64,000 nt of DNA from Emiliania huxleyi CCMP1516 (taxonomy: Eukaryota > Haptophyta > Isochrysidales > Noelaerhabdaceae), in the NCBI RefSeq assembly GCF_000372725.1, contig NW_005200690.1, forward strand, positions 824,058-888,057, written 5' to 3'. Positions 40,842 through 50,987 of the stretch are shown here, piece after piece. Made by a program: the position numbers and the translations under genes. The notes beneath the pieces are model-generated. The model saw nothing but the letters and a program-made list of their open reading frames with translations, was not told the origin of the DNA and ran no database searches. The number at the start of each line of letters is the position of its first letter. Within the stretch, counting starts at the first letter, position 1.

Positions 40842-42014
40842 TCAGCAGCATTCCGAATGTGGAGAATGGCTGTGCCGTGCAGCTGACCTCCAGAAAGCTG
40901 ACTCGACCGGGGCGATGATCTGCTTACAGGAGGCCAGCGTGAACCACGCACGGACCGTTTCTCTGTACCGCCGCTGGCGCTCCCGGGCATCCGTGAGTTT
41001 GTCCCCATTGCTCCATGTTGCAATGGCAGTTTCGCCAAGATTCGCCCATGACGTGAGCTGCTTGTACATTGCATCTGAGTCGGATGTCGCAAAGCGAGCC
41101 CCGTGGCACTTCTCCGTGTTCAAGTTGAGCTTTGGGATGTCGCAAGCGTTTGCTTTCTTCCGCAACAGCCGGCCTGCGCACTCTGCGGAGCCATTAAGCG
41201 CGTTATGCGTCGCATCCATAGCGTTGCAAGAAGCGTCGTCTAGCTTCATTGTGCGGAGGTGGAGGCCCACGTCGCACGCCGGAAGCGTGCCGTTGAACTC
41301 GAGCTCGTGGAGGCGCTGGTCGTTGAGAGTGCGGCTGCGGCTCCCCACGCCTCCCTTGCCAATGCACCGCCGCAGCTCTTTGATGTGCGGGTAGAACAAG
41401 GCCAAGGACATGCGTTCAAAGCGGACGCTCCGCGCGGCATCTTGGATGTCCTCGCACGTCGCATGTTCAAGGACCGCACGAACGCCGTTGAGCACGCTGG
41501 ACGACGCCCGTATGCTTCGCCCCTTCCACGTGATGTACCGATACAGATCAAACGTCGTGGGCGAGCTGCAATTTGGCCAGGAGCGCCGTGAACGTGTATG
41601 TGATGCCCGAGACGCCGCACGGTTTGTCACGCTCGCTGGAAGGCAGAAGGCAAACTTGATGGTCGTGTTTGTGGTGGTGGCAAAGTTGAGCCACCTCGCG
41701 GTGCCCAAGATGGAGTGGCCGATTCCCGTGCCGGGCCATGCGTCAATAATGATGAGCGCTGCAGTGCCGTCCACCGCAGTCGTGTTGCGATGGGAAGCAC
41801 CGGAAACCGCAGCCTCGTGCACCAGTGCCGCTGGTGACTTGAGAGTCCTGCTGTGCTGTTGAGCGCTGACGGCCACCCGCGGCGCCAGATGAGAACTGTC
41901 ACCTCTCGAGCAGCGGTAACGGACCAGCAAGTGGGCAGAAGCGCGGGCCGCGGCTCCAGTGAAGCACTCTGGTCGGGGCTTGGGAGTAGGCTCGGACGAG
42001 TTTGCAAATTGCAT
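40842..42014 (-). CDS. Fucosyltransferase-like glycosyltransferase candidate
   Basis: A 390-residue frame from ATG 42014. It reads ALIIIDAWPGTGIGHSILG (G-x-G nucleotide-sugar-like loop), TTTNTTIKFAFCLPA, DVGLHLRTMKLDD (an HxR motif as in alpha-1,2/O-fucosyltransferases) and RAWFTLASCKQIIAPVESAF, which matches the late S-F-S/W-x-S-A donor-binding segment in spirit. There are several N-glycosylation sequons (NTT, NGT, NGS) but no clear N-terminal anchor. Cysteines suggest a lumenal protein. The family call is tentative. Codon use is slightly lower in GC than neighbours. Confidence 0.5.
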   Translation of the reverse strand: MQFANSSEPTPKPRPECFTGAAARASAHLLVRYRCSRGDSSHLAPRVAVSAQQHSRTLKSPAALVHEAAVSGASHRNTTAVDGTAALIIIDAWPGTGIGHSILGTARWLNFATTTNTTIKFAFCLPASVTNRAASRASHTRSRRSWPNCSSPTTFDLYRYITWKGRSIRASSSVLNGVRAVLEHATCEDIQDAARSVRFERMSLALFYPHIKELRRCIGKGGVGSRSRTLNDQRLHELEFNGTLPACDVGLHLRTMKLDDASCNAMDATHNALNGSAECAGRLLRKKANACDIPKLNLNTEKCHGARFATSDSDAMYKQLTSWANLGETAIATWSNGDKLTDARERQRRYRETVRAWFTLASCKQIIAPVESAFWRSAARHSHSPHSECC

Positions 42015-44109
42015 GTAGCCCTCTGCACATCACCTTCCTTCGCCGATCAACCAAGCTTCAGCCCAATGGACCTAGTGGCGTCGAGGCCGCACTAGACATG
42101 CCGGCCGGATTGAAAGATCCGCGCGGGCACTGGTTGTCATTTAGGCAGACTTTTACCCATGCCGTAGAGAAAAAATCAGCGAGGACCCACCAAAAAAATG
42201 GCCGCCACGGCCCACGCCCATGGGTAGAGTTAAAAAGTTAATCATGCTATCTCCCTCGCTCATGTGTGACCTGTGCTTGCCCACTTGGCGCGGCCTTCCC
42301 GGTCAGTGGTGAGGCGCAGTTCAGAGCTGTCTGCACCTTGTGGCAGCAGTCAGCAGTGCATGTTTGATAGCTAGAGCAGCAGCGTCAGGGTCGCAGGGTC
42401 GGATCGTGTCAAGCCTCTCGCCCGACCGGCCGCGTGCAGACGTCGGGCCTGTCTGCTGTCTGGAGACTGGAGTGATCTGTCGGCGGTCAGTACGACCGAT
42501 CAGGTTGGAGGTTTCTCATGACTGGAGGGTCTATCTGTGTGTACTCCTCGAGATCTCTCCAAATCTGCCCTCTAATCAACCGTAATCATTCGGGAAGTTG
42601 GTACTGTGGGTGACTGTGAGCGACTGTGAGCCCGGTTTCCGCACTGCTGCGCGGCGCACGGTGCGCCTCCGGGGGCCCCCGCCCCCCCCCAGAGGCACGC
42701 TGCTGAAGCGGCAGGTGTCGTCCCCCCTCTCCATATCGTCTCACTCTGGGAGACGTCGGCGGCGATGGCGGTGTGACCGATCGAGCTACAAGACTCAAGA
42801 GGAGCTTGTTCAGCATGTGATGATCCCCGTCCTCGATCGACATTTGATGCCTGCCTTCTTCAGGGGAGTTGTCGGCGCGTCGGCGGTGGCTGAGGCGAGC
42901 ACGCTGCACTAACTCCTCGAGAAGGGTCTTAGGTACACCTACGGGCCGGCGATAGTCCTGCGGCGCCCGGATGCTAATGCTTGGGAAGACAAACCAAACG
43001 CGTAAACCCCGTTTTCGGCTTTGCGGACATTCTGTCTTATAGCACACACACGACACAGTGAGTCATGCGGAGTCATTCGATGAAAAAGAAAGAAAGAAAA
43101 GAGACAACCCAAGGGAGGGATGGGAGGACGGCACGCCGCCACCACACAGGGATTTTTGAACCCTTTCGCGCCATAGCGCTCCTGAAGAGCAAATCTCGAT
43201 ATATCTCCAGTCGTAGCGGTGGAACTTTAAAACGGCTCGGTAAATATTTAACCCTATATGAGAGGATCACGGCACAGTGTCGTTTGAGTCGACAGTAAAT
43301 CTCCCACAGCCCACGTAAATCCGTCTTTTTCAGGCACCCGGAGCCCTCCGCGGCCGCTTCTACTCCGGCGAAGCACCATCAAGCTGCTGTACGGCCCCGG
43401 CATCGCCTCCCCTGGCTTAGCTCTCAGTCAATATATTGTGCACATGGTCAGTCTCTACAATATACTCACTGACACTGAACCTCCCAGAGCTCGTCCCGGT
43501 CCGTCACGGCCATCCTCGTCCTCCGGCGGGCCCCCGGCCGCGGCGCGGTGCGGCGGCGTCACAAATCCGAACGCAGAGCACCGGGACGCGGTCGGGCGAA
43601 TTGAGGCCCAGGTAGGCGAATGCATTGCCCATCCAGGGCTATCACCTGGACCTATCAACAGGCGCCTGCGGCGCCGTGCTCAGGAGTTGGTTTTCACTCA
43701 CTCGAAATGTGGACGTAAAAGGGTTAAGGAGAGGAGTGTGGTGCTAGCCGTCGCCCACCCTAACCCTTGGTCGTCTGCCTCTTTCTATCTCCCTTCGCAG
43801 TCCCTCGCCGATTCTCGCTGCAACCTTCATGCCACCTCGCGGTCGTCCCACTCTCGTCGTTCTTTCTCCCTCCTGTCGCTTCCTCCTCTGTCGCGTCGCC
43901 CTCGAGTCATTCGATGGCAGCTGGGGTAGGTAGGTAGGTACAAGCGCCCCCGCCCCCGCCGCTGGGGTAGGTAGGTGCGGACTTTAATTCTTTTTGCACA
44001 ACACTGGGCACAGGACTGGGCAGCGGACTGGCATATCTTTTTGCATGGTATCCAGAATTCTTTGGAAAACGCGAGGACGGAGAGTGGTCGCGGACAGTGC
44101 CGCGTCGAG
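42015..44109. other. Intergenic, dispersed repeats, no supported gene
   Basis: It holds a CCCAAGGGAGGGATGGGAGG repeat (43085-43160), an AAAGAAAGAAAG tract and a piece of the ACTGGGCACAGGACTGG repeat at 43995-44030. A possible exon at about 43440-43610 (GGPPAAARCGGVTNPNAEHR then a GTAGGC) could belong to an unrecognised gene. Confidence 0.4.
43085..43160 (+). repeat. Dispersed repeat D, copy 1
   Basis: AAAGAAAGAAAAGAGACAAC then CCCAAGGGAGGGATGGGAGG, ACGGCACGCCGCC and GATTTTTGAA; the second copy is at 61216-61306. Confidence 0.8.
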
Positions 44110-45036
44110 ATGCGTTCGTACTCGTGCTACTCGAGCTTCCTCCTCCTCCTGATGGTGTCTGGAGCGGGATGCCTCACCGTATCACCGTCACCGGCCTGTC
44201 GTCCCTTCCGGCTCTTCCTCTCTCCTTCCGTGCGATCGCTGGCAGTGCTCAGCAGTGAGGTCGCGATGCCACCAGAGGAGATGAAGCTGAAGGAAATCAA
44301 GGAAGAGCTGGACTCGCGCGGCGTGACGTGGCGCGGCGTTTGCTTCGAGCGGACTGAGCTCGTCGCAGCGCTCACCCAAGCTCGCAGTATGCCGGCGCCT
44401 GCTGCGCCGCCGCCACCCGCGCCGCCGCCGCCGCCTGCCGCCGCTTCTGCAACGCCTGCCGCGGAAGGCGATGCGATTGGCGCGATGAGCCTCAAGGCGA
44501 TTCGCGAGGAGCTGCAGCGGCGTGGCGTGACCACCACTGGCTTCTTTGAGAAAGCGGAATTTGTGGCGGCGCTGCGCTTGGCGCGCGAGACCGGCGACGC
44601 TCCGGCGGCAGCGCCCGAGGCGGCGGCGGACGTGGTGGAGGGGCAGACGCAGCGTATGCCTCGCAATCAGGCTCCGGGCAGTGTCGGCGGCATGGGCGGT
44701 GGCATGCCCGGCGGCGGCATGCCCGGCGGCATGGGCGGCGGCATGCCCGGCGGCATGGGCGGCCTCGGCGACATCCTTTCGGGACTCGGCGGGATGGGCG
44801 GCGTGGGCGGGATGGGCGGGATGGGCGGGATGGGCGGGATACAAGAGATGCTGTCCAAGGTCATGTCCAACCCCAAGGCGATGCAGCTGATGCAAAAGGC
44901 GCAGGCGAACCCAAAGGTTCTGGCGGCGCTGCAGGACGTGCAGGCGCAAGGCTTCTCGCCGGCGGCTCTCGCGAAGTACTCGTCGGACCCCGAGCTGATG
45001 GCGCTACTGACAGAGTTCCAGGAGGTGATGCGGTGA
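44110..45036 (+). CDS. Plastid-targeted SAP-like/STI1 domain protein
   Basis: A 308-residue frame from ATG 44110. YSCYSSFLLLLMVSGAGC is a signal peptide followed by a transit-like stretch. Two copies of a SAP-like helix-extended-helix follow: MKLKEIKEELDSRGVTWRGV and MSLKAIREELQRRGVTTTGF, each with ELVAAL or EFVAAL. A Pro/Ala hinge and a Gly/Met-rich linker (GGMGGGMPGG repeats) lead to a C-terminal STI1/HCH domain: IQEMLSKVMSNPKAMQLMQK and SSDPELMALLTEFQEVM. STI1 modules in Hip, Sti1 and chloroplast Tic40 bind client proteins or Hsp70/Hsp93. A stromal co-chaperone role is inferred. The neighbouring PAQR gene converges. Confidence 0.75.
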   Translation: MRSYSCYSSFLLLLMVSGAGCLTVSPSPACRPFRLFLSPSVRSLAVLSSEVAMPPEEMKLKEIKEELDSRGVTWRGVCFERTELVAALTQARSMPAPAAPPPPAPPPPPAAASATPAAEGDAIGAMSLKAIREELQRRGVTTTGFFEKAEFVAALRLARETGDAPAAAPEAAADVVEGQTQRMPRNQAPGSVGGMGGGMPGGGMPGGMGGGMPGGMGGLGDILSGLGGMGGVGGMGGMGGMGGIQEMLSKVMSNPKAMQLMQKAQANPKVLAALQDVQAQGFSPAALAKYSSDPELMALLTEFQEVMR

Positions 45037-45304
45037 CGGGACGGAGGGCGAGGCGCGAAGGCGGAGCGCGTGTGGTGTACGTGTTTGCGGATTAGAATAT
45101 AGAGCGGCGAGCTCACAGCTCAGACGTACCTCTCGTCAGAGAGTACGCTGTTAGGCTGTCACGTGAGTTCCGCTGGTGACCGAGCTCGTGACGTGACACT
45201 CTCGTACGGTACACGGCAAAAAACTGTGTGAGATCAGTCCTCGGATCAGTCATAGTGGGCTCGGCTCAGCCCCCCGCGCGCGCGCGCTCGCGCCTCCGTC
45301 ACGC

Positions 45305-46180
45305 TCACGGCAGCAGGCAAGCCCCTCCTTTGCTGCCCGCTGCCGGCCGCGCTCCCGCACCCCACCGGTCCGGCTGCGCCACCTCGAGCAGCTGCACGGC
45401 GAAGAAGCAGCCGGATGCGGCGAGCACAAACACGTGCCAGACTGCGTTGTGGTACTCGAGGCGGTTAACCGCCCAGGGCACCAGGCCCACCGTGTACAGC
45501 AGCCCGCCGGCGAGACACATGCTCTGCGCCCACGGCGTGAGGGCTCCCATCACGTCGCCCCACGCCGAGACCACCGCCCAGCCCATCATAATGAAGAGGG
45601 GCACGTGCACATTCACCACGTCGAGGCGGGAGCGGCTCGCCTTGACGGCAAACGAGGTGAGCGCTAGCCCCCAGACGAAGACGAGCGTGCGCGGGCAGCA
45701 GGCCATCGCCATGATCGGGCAGTAGGTGCCGGCGATGAGGAGTAGGATCCCAGTGTGGTCTGCGAGCTGCAGCGCCCAGAGGTGCGGCTTGGACCAGGCG
45801 AGGCCGTTAAAGGTGGCGGAGCAGAGGAGCATCGCGAGCAGCGAGGCGCAGTAGACGAGCAGCGCGCCAACCACCTCGGCGGGAGGCCGCTTGGCGGCCT
45901 GCGTGGCGAGGAGTGCGCCGACGCCGACGAAACCTAGCGCGACTCCCGCCACGTGCACAACGCCGTCCGCGAGGAGCTCTCGGCGGCTGTAGCCGGTCGA
46001 CGGAGGCCGGTACGGGCCGAAGATGCCGTCCGGATACCACGCGACAGTTTCGCGCCAGTAGCCCGGGCGGGAGGCGGCGGAGGGAGCCTCACTCGAGGCG
46101 CTCTGCGCTCCTGGCGGTGTCTTGGGAACCGACGGGAAGTCGGAAGCCGAGACGCCGGAGCGTGTCCGACGAGAGGCCAT
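45305..46180 (-). CDS. PAQR/hemolysin III-like seven-helix membrane protein
   Basis: A 291-residue frame from ATG 46180, a good match to the PAQR family (adiponectin/progestin receptor-like; distant from ceramidase-type hydrolases). Family marks: ELLADGVVHVAGVALGFVGV (helix 1 with E and His), MLLCSATFNGL (S in the SxxxH region), LQLADHTGILLLIAGTY (DHxxI/LLIAGTYxP), and NAVWHVFVLAASGCFFAV (HxxxH-type). About seven hydrophobic segments are visible. The N-terminal 60 residues are Ser/Pro-rich and precede the first helix. A decayed element-like reading frame begins immediately upstream of this start. Confidence 0.88.
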   Translation of the reverse strand: MASRRTRSGVSASDFPSVPKTPPGAQSASSEAPSAASRPGYWRETVAWYPDGIFGPYRPPSTGYSRRELLADGVVHVAGVALGFVGVGALLATQAAKRPPAEVVGALLVYCASLLAMLLCSATFNGLAWSKPHLWALQLADHTGILLLIAGTYCPIMAMACCPRTLVFVWGLALTSFAVKASRSRLDVVNVHVPLFIMMGWAVVSAWGDVMGALTPWAQSMCLAGGLLYTVGLVPWAVNRLEYHNAVWHVFVLAASGCFFAVQLLEVAQPDRWGAGARPAAGSKGGACLLP

Positions 46181-46189
46181 CCGCGACTG

Positions 46190-48128
46190 GGAAGAAAAGG
46201 GTGCGGCGGTAAATTCCGCACACTGTTTCACGTGAAGCCGAAAGACGGACTTGCGGCTGCGAAAGTGGCCGAAGAGGTGGTTAGCGCCATCCTGGAACGA
46301 ATCTCTGAGCGGGTGGAAGGAGGAGCGGAGGAGGGGATGAGGGTGCGCCTGCGCCACGCCATGCAGGGACAGGGAGTGTTCGTGTGCTTTTGTTGCGCAG
46401 CCCCTGTGGTCCGTGAGAAGAGGAGCAGAGGAGGCGGGTTGGCGGCGAGGGGGGGACAGCCGCCGCAACAGGCGAGCGCATCCCGAGCCGGGGCCGCACC
46501 TGCGGGTCGGCCTTCCCCGACACGCACGGACTCTGCCACAAAGGACACGAGACAGCCCGGTGAGGTTCGTGCCGGCAGCAGACAGGGTGAGACAACGACG
46601 GGATGCGATCCGAGAAGCCGAGAGGGATCAAGAGGCCGCGGTGGCGGGCGAGAAGGCAGTCCTGGCGGAACTTAGGGCGATCGGTCTGTCGTTCGCGGCC
46701 AGCACCGGCGTGCTCAGGCCAGTACAGGCACGAGAGGTGCGGGGCCTGGCTAAACGACTGGTCGGCTCGACAGATCTTCTTGGACAGGTTTTCCGGTGGG
46801 AAGGGGAGGACTACCTCGTCAACGACATTGCACCAGGACCGACGTCGTCGGGGAGACAGGCGCTGAAGGCGTACGCCTGCTGTGTGAAGAGGCGTGTGGC
46901 ATCGGCGGGCCCACTGTCCGAACACAACTCGGCCTTTGATATCCGGGCGGTGCGGGACCGAATCGAGAAGGACCGGGCGAGGGGGGAGGCGACGCGACTA
47001 CTGCGCAGTCTGCGGCCTGATGCGGAGCGGGAGGGGGGAGAGGCGGGGCCGTCGACGAATCCGGGCCCTGCCCCCCCCCCTCCCCGAGGGGAGACGAGAG
47101 TTAGGCCCCCCCCCACGAGCGGGGTGGACGGCCGACGCGTGGAACCACGGCTGGAACGGCCGCGGGGGCAAGGGGCCGCCCCCGAAGCCCCGCTCGTGGA
47201 GTTGGGGCGGCTGGCTCCGCCACCAGGTCCACCCCCACCACCACCGCCTCCGCCCCCGCCGCTGGAGCAACCGCTGGGTCGAGGGGCCAACTCTGAGGCC
47301 CCATACCAGGCGGTGTGGCCGCCAGTGCCGCCACTGTTTCCCCCACCCACGCTGCCACTTCCGCCCCCGCCGCTGGAACGGCTGCAGGATCGTGGGGCCG
47401 CCCCAGCGGCTCCACACCAGGCGCGTTGGCCGCGAGGGCCGCCACCGTGCCCGCCACCCCCGCCTCCGCCTCCACCCCCGCCGCCGGCGGAGCCGCCACC
47501 GTGTGGCCCCACTCGGAATAATCAGAGGGATCCGGAGCCGCCCCACCGGAGGCTGGAGTACCCGAGAGGTGGAGCTGGGGGAGGGGAGTCGCCGCAATAC
47601 GATAACGGACCCGCCGGCGAACCGGAGGGCCGTGGCCGGAGGGCCCCGGGGGGGGCTTGGGGTCAACTCTCGGAGGAGGTGAGAGTCGAGCTGACTCGGC
47701 CTCTGCGAGTGGAACCGGGCCGTGTGAGCCCACCAGGGGTAGACCCGTCGCGGCGTTGGATAGACCGCCGTGACTTACGACAAAAGGGACCGCGCCTTCC
47801 CGAGTTTAGTGAGGAGCAGGAGGAAGGGGAGGGCGAGCCGAGGACGATAGAGAGGCCACGGGTGCGGGCGCGACTCGCTGACCGGGGAGAGCCGGCCCGA
47901 CCTCCCGGAGAGGAGTGGCGACGAGTGATGCCGCCGCCCTCACCCGGGGAGTCGGGCGTGGGATCGCCGGAGGCGGAGTCGACAGGATCAGGCAGAGAAG
48001 ACGAGACGGCGGCGGGGCCGCAGCCGAAAAAGGCTAGGAGGGGAGGTCGGGCCCCGCGCCCGTCGCACAACTATCGGGATGCGGCCAGGAGGAAGGACCG
48101 AGAGGTGGGGGAAGACGCCCCGGAGTGA
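46190..48128 (+). pseudogene. Decayed element-like gene (gag/ORF1-like), frames out of register
   Basis: A first frame (about 46200-46570) reads GGKFRTLFHVKPKDGLAAAK, VVSAILERISERVEGG and GVFVCFCCAAPVVREK. The reading then moves to another frame from about 46560 to 48128: VRQRRDAIREAERDQEAAVA, VLAELRAIGLSFAAS, GQVFRWEGEDYLVNDIAPG, YACCVKRRVASAG and then a very long Pro/Arg/Gly tail ending RKDREVGEDAPE. The second frame has no early ATG. A basic, proline-rich protein with a Cys cluster, abutting repeat family A (48205-48447), suggests a structural protein of a mobile element; no reverse transcriptase or integrase is seen. It could instead be a spliced host gene. Confidence 0.4.
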
Positions 48129-48204
48129 AAGTTGGGAGACCTCGAAGAGGGGCCCGGTGTGGTGAGGTGCCGGGTGTGGATGGGCGTCGAGTCCGTGTCG
48201 AGTG

Positions 48205-48447
48205 TTTACTAGCTCCGAGTAGAGGGGGCGTTCTGCTGCTAGGGGAAACCTGGAGCGCGGAGCTAACCCTCGGAGACCCGTGTTTACTTTAAGGCCCTTG
48301 CCCTGCGAATGCGCACCCCCCCTAGCTAGGGGTCAGGGCTCTCTAGCCCGTAGCCCGATGCCGATCATCCGGCTCGCTGGGTGCGCTTCTCAGCTCCCCG
48401 GCCCTGGATGTGAGGTTAATGACTGCACTCCAAGTGCTCCAAGTGCC
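48205..48447 (-). repeat. Dispersed repeat family A, reverse copy
   Basis: Reverse complement of the 32467 and 63277 copies: ends in CTGCACTCCAAGTGCTCCAA and carries GGCTCTCTAGCCCGTAGCCC and GAAACCTGGAGCGCGGAGC. It begins 77 bp after the element-like gene. Confidence 0.85.
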
Positions 48448-48504
48448 GGGGAGATAGGAAGTGAGTGTGTTAGTTAGTTAGGGACGGTGGAGAACTTCGA
48501 CCGC

Positions 48505-49014
48505 ATGTCGTTTCTCCTTCTTTCAGATCGAAGATCAGCTGGTCGGCCGCCATGTGGGCCTCCGGGCCTGCTGCGGCGGCGCGGCCGGTTGAGGCCGGGC
48601 TCGGCCCGGCCCGCGACGGCTGGCCGCCGACGAGCCGGCGAGCCTGGCGGTCCGCTGTACTACAAGGAAGTGCTGACTCGATGCCCCCCCGCAATCTTCT
48701 ACCCCCGCGACTCGGAACGCGAATGTGACAGGACCATCGGGTCCTTCGGCCACCAAAGCGAGATCACCCGAGAGCAGCTGAGTCTGCCTCTGAGCTCTGT
48801 CTGGCCTCGCCTCCCTCTCCTCCAGGCATTCGTGGCATCCTATGGGTCGTCCATTGTATCGACCTCTGGCGAGTCAGCCAGCCCCACTTTGAGGGCGCCA
48901 TGAAGTACAGCGATCGCCAACTCGCTGGTCTCTCCGCAAGGCCCCCCCGACCGCGTCGAACTCATCGGCGCGGGCTCTCTCGGCTACGGGACCGGCCCCA
49001 GCTTCGGCTGAGGG
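48505..49014 (+). CDS. Hypothetical protein, 3' part duplicated in inverted orientation
   Basis: Candidate ATG 48505 (MSFLLLSDRRSAGRPP). It continues GPLYYKEVLTRCPPAIFYPR and DSERECDRTIGSFGHQSEIT, then a likely intron ending CTCCAG at about 48820, then GIRGILWVVHCIDLWRVSQP, MKYSDRQLAGLSA and, after a run of seven C that shifts frame, DRVELIGAGSLGYGTGPSFG. The same protein segment is encoded on the other strand at 49547-49838. No family is known. The upstream part is Gly/Arg/Pro-rich. Confidence 0.4.
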
Positions 49015-49838
49015 CTGACAAGCTGCCGAGCCCAAATCACTGTGAGGGTCGTGATTTCTTGTTGGTCTTCAAAAATCTCTCTTTCAGAATCGTAAATCGA
49101 CAACAAAAGAAAAACATCGCCGAGACGGAGAGACGGCCACTGGGCGACGACACACACACGACAGACCCACACAGTCACACAGACAGAGACTACAACCCAA
49201 CTCAGCGGAGCGGCCAGGATGCGCGCGAGAGAGATTTTTAGCAATACCAAGGACAACTCTAACTCTGACACTCACACATTTTGACATTTATTGTTTTTGT
49301 TGATGCGCGCGACTGGAAAGGCTGAGAGAGAGAGAGATTTTCAATACCACAAACAACTCTAACAAAGGCTGTGGCAAGGATTGTTTGTTTTGTGGAAAGG
49401 TGAGGGAGAGAGATGAGGTCTTGGTTGCCGCCCTGTTTTTTTGTGTGGAAAGGCGAGAGAGTAGAGAGAGAGATGAGAGAGATTTTTGAAGACCAACAAG
49501 AAATCACGACTCGCAAAGTGATTTGGGCTCGGCAGCTTGTTAGCCCTCAGCCGAAGCTGGGGCCGGTCCCGTAGCCGAGAGAGCCCGCGCCGATGAGTTC
49601 GACGCGGTCGGGGGGGCCTGCGGAGAGGCCAGCGAGTTGGCGATCGCTGTACTTCATGGTGTCATCAAGTGACTGGCTGACTCGCCAGAGGTCGATACTC
49701 TGGACGACCCATAGGATGCCACGAATGCCTGAAGGAGAGGGAGGCGAGGCCAGAGGCAGGCTCAGCTGCTCTCGGGTGATCTCACTTTGGTGGCTGAAGG
49801 ACCCGATGGTCCTGTCACATTCGCGTTCCGAGTCCTCG
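48709..49838. repeat. Large inverted repeat (arms about 370 bp)
   Basis: Left arm 48709-49083 and right arm 49477-49838 are reverse complements with scattered differences; for example GACAAGCTGCCGAGCCCAAA on the left against the reverse of TTTGGGCTCGGCAGCTTGTT on the right. The 390-bp loop holds three GAGAGAGATTTTT(AG)CAATACC motifs. A partial single copy is at 10862-10935. Confidence 0.9.
49547..49838 (-). pseudogene. Inverted copy of the 48.7-49.0 kb gene fragment
   Basis: Read on the minus strand it gives DSERECDRTIGSFSHQSEIT, SGIRGILWVVQSIDLWRVSQ, MKYSDRQLAGLSAGPPDRVE and LIGAGSLGYGTGPSFG with stop at 49547, without the frame break of the left arm. It may be the intact parent of a truncated copy or the reverse. 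Upstream sequence lacks the left arm's N-terminal part. Confidence 0.5.
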
Positions 49839-49954
49839 CCGGCAGCATCCGCAGGGAGGCAGCACATGAGTCCCGAACCCATACTGTGACCTGGTAGCAT
49901 ATGAGGCACCAGTCTTCTGGAGAGCTCAACAGCTGCTGAGCCCTGGTCTGACAG

Positions 49955-50205
49955 CCTGACAGCAAACCCCGGACAGCGCCTGACAGTGCCCGACAGCCTG
50001 ACAGTGTTGACAGCACTTCTCTGACAGCCTGACAGCACGTATCTGACAGCCTGACAGCAGAGTCTGACATCAGAGGGGCTCTGTCGCTGTCAGGCCCTAA
50101 CGTGACAGCCTGACAGCTGCCCGACAGCCCGACAGCACACAGTGGCCTGACAGCAGCGCTGACAGCCCGACAGCCCGACCAGCCCGACAGCAGCACAGAC
50201 CATAC
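49955..50205 (+). repeat. CTGACAGC/CCGACAGC tandem array 1
   Basis: Dense irregular copies of the heptamer-octamer TGACAGCC and CGACAGCC, spaced 7-15 nt. The same motif and orientation appear at 50988-51290. Confidence 0.9.
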
Positions 50206-50603
50206 ACAGGCCGTGCAGCCTCTTTCTTGTGCCCCATGAGGGTATAACAAAACTATTACATGCAAAGACATGTAGTCATGGGATGGTCATGGGTCTCTCC
50301 TAGGGTCGCTCTCTCAACCCTCCCGCCCCACCTCTGCGGACCCGCGGCTGTGCTACTACAAATGAAGCTACCAGCTAGCCTTCTGGGGCCCTACAACCAT
50401 ATGCCTACAGCGTCTGGGTGGGGGTGGCCGCCGCCGTTTGTGCCGCCGCTGCCTGCGCCTGCGCCGCCATCTGCGCTCCCCAGGCGGCCGCCGCTGCCGG
50501 CGTGATCACGCCGTAGGAGGGGGGCAGCTGCGTCGCCGACGGCACGGTAGACGCGCGCCGCGCCACTGGCAGCTCGAGCGCAGAGTACCTGCGCCAGCTC
50601 TCG

Positions 50604-50921
50604 ATGAGTCAGCGCAGCAACGGGGTCTTCATCAACGACCCCAAGGGCCTCTTTATCCTCCGGTGGTACCGTGAGGTGAAGGGTGACGGGACCCCCCCAG
50701 ACGGCCCGCGCTACCAGAACAGAGCGTGCAAGTACTACAAGCTGACGAGCGACAACGATGGGGAGGCCTTCCGCTGGACCAGCAACTACCAGATCATCAG
50801 CAAGGTGTACCTGAAGAAGCACTCCAGCCTGCCTCTCTGCTATTCTCTCAGTGCGGCAGACAAGAAGATGGTGACGTCCACCATGAAGAAGATGGTGGGC
50901 CGGAGGCAGAGTAGAGACTAG
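50604..50921 (+). CDS. Short unknown protein between two TGACAGC arrays
   Basis: A 105-residue frame from ATG 50604, open further upstream to 50516 after a TAGGAG that could be an acceptor. It reads QRSNGVFINDPKGLFILRWY, CKYYKLTSDNDGEAFRWTSN, YQIISKVYLKKHSSLPLCYS and KKMVTSTMKKMVGRRQSRD. Composition is normal and hydrophilic with a Lys-rich end, unlike the surrounding repeats, so coding is likely. It may be the last exon of a larger gene or the C-terminus of an element protein. No family is recognised. Confidence 0.5.
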   Translation: MSQRSNGVFINDPKGLFILRWYREVKGDGTPPDGPRYQNRACKYYKLTSDNDGEAFRWTSNYQIISKVYLKKHSSLPLCYSLSAADKKMVTSTMKKMVGRRQSRD

Positions 50922-50987
50922 AGTATGTGTGCAGTAGAGTCCTGCTGGTCTCCTCTTGATAGTGTCATAAGTGTGGCTGGTGTGTGT

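Noticed and set aside
46560..48128. Formin-like or wall protein because of polyproline runs
   Set aside because: No FH2 or other domain follows and proline arises from GC-rich CCN repeats; the context fits a mobile-element ORF better.
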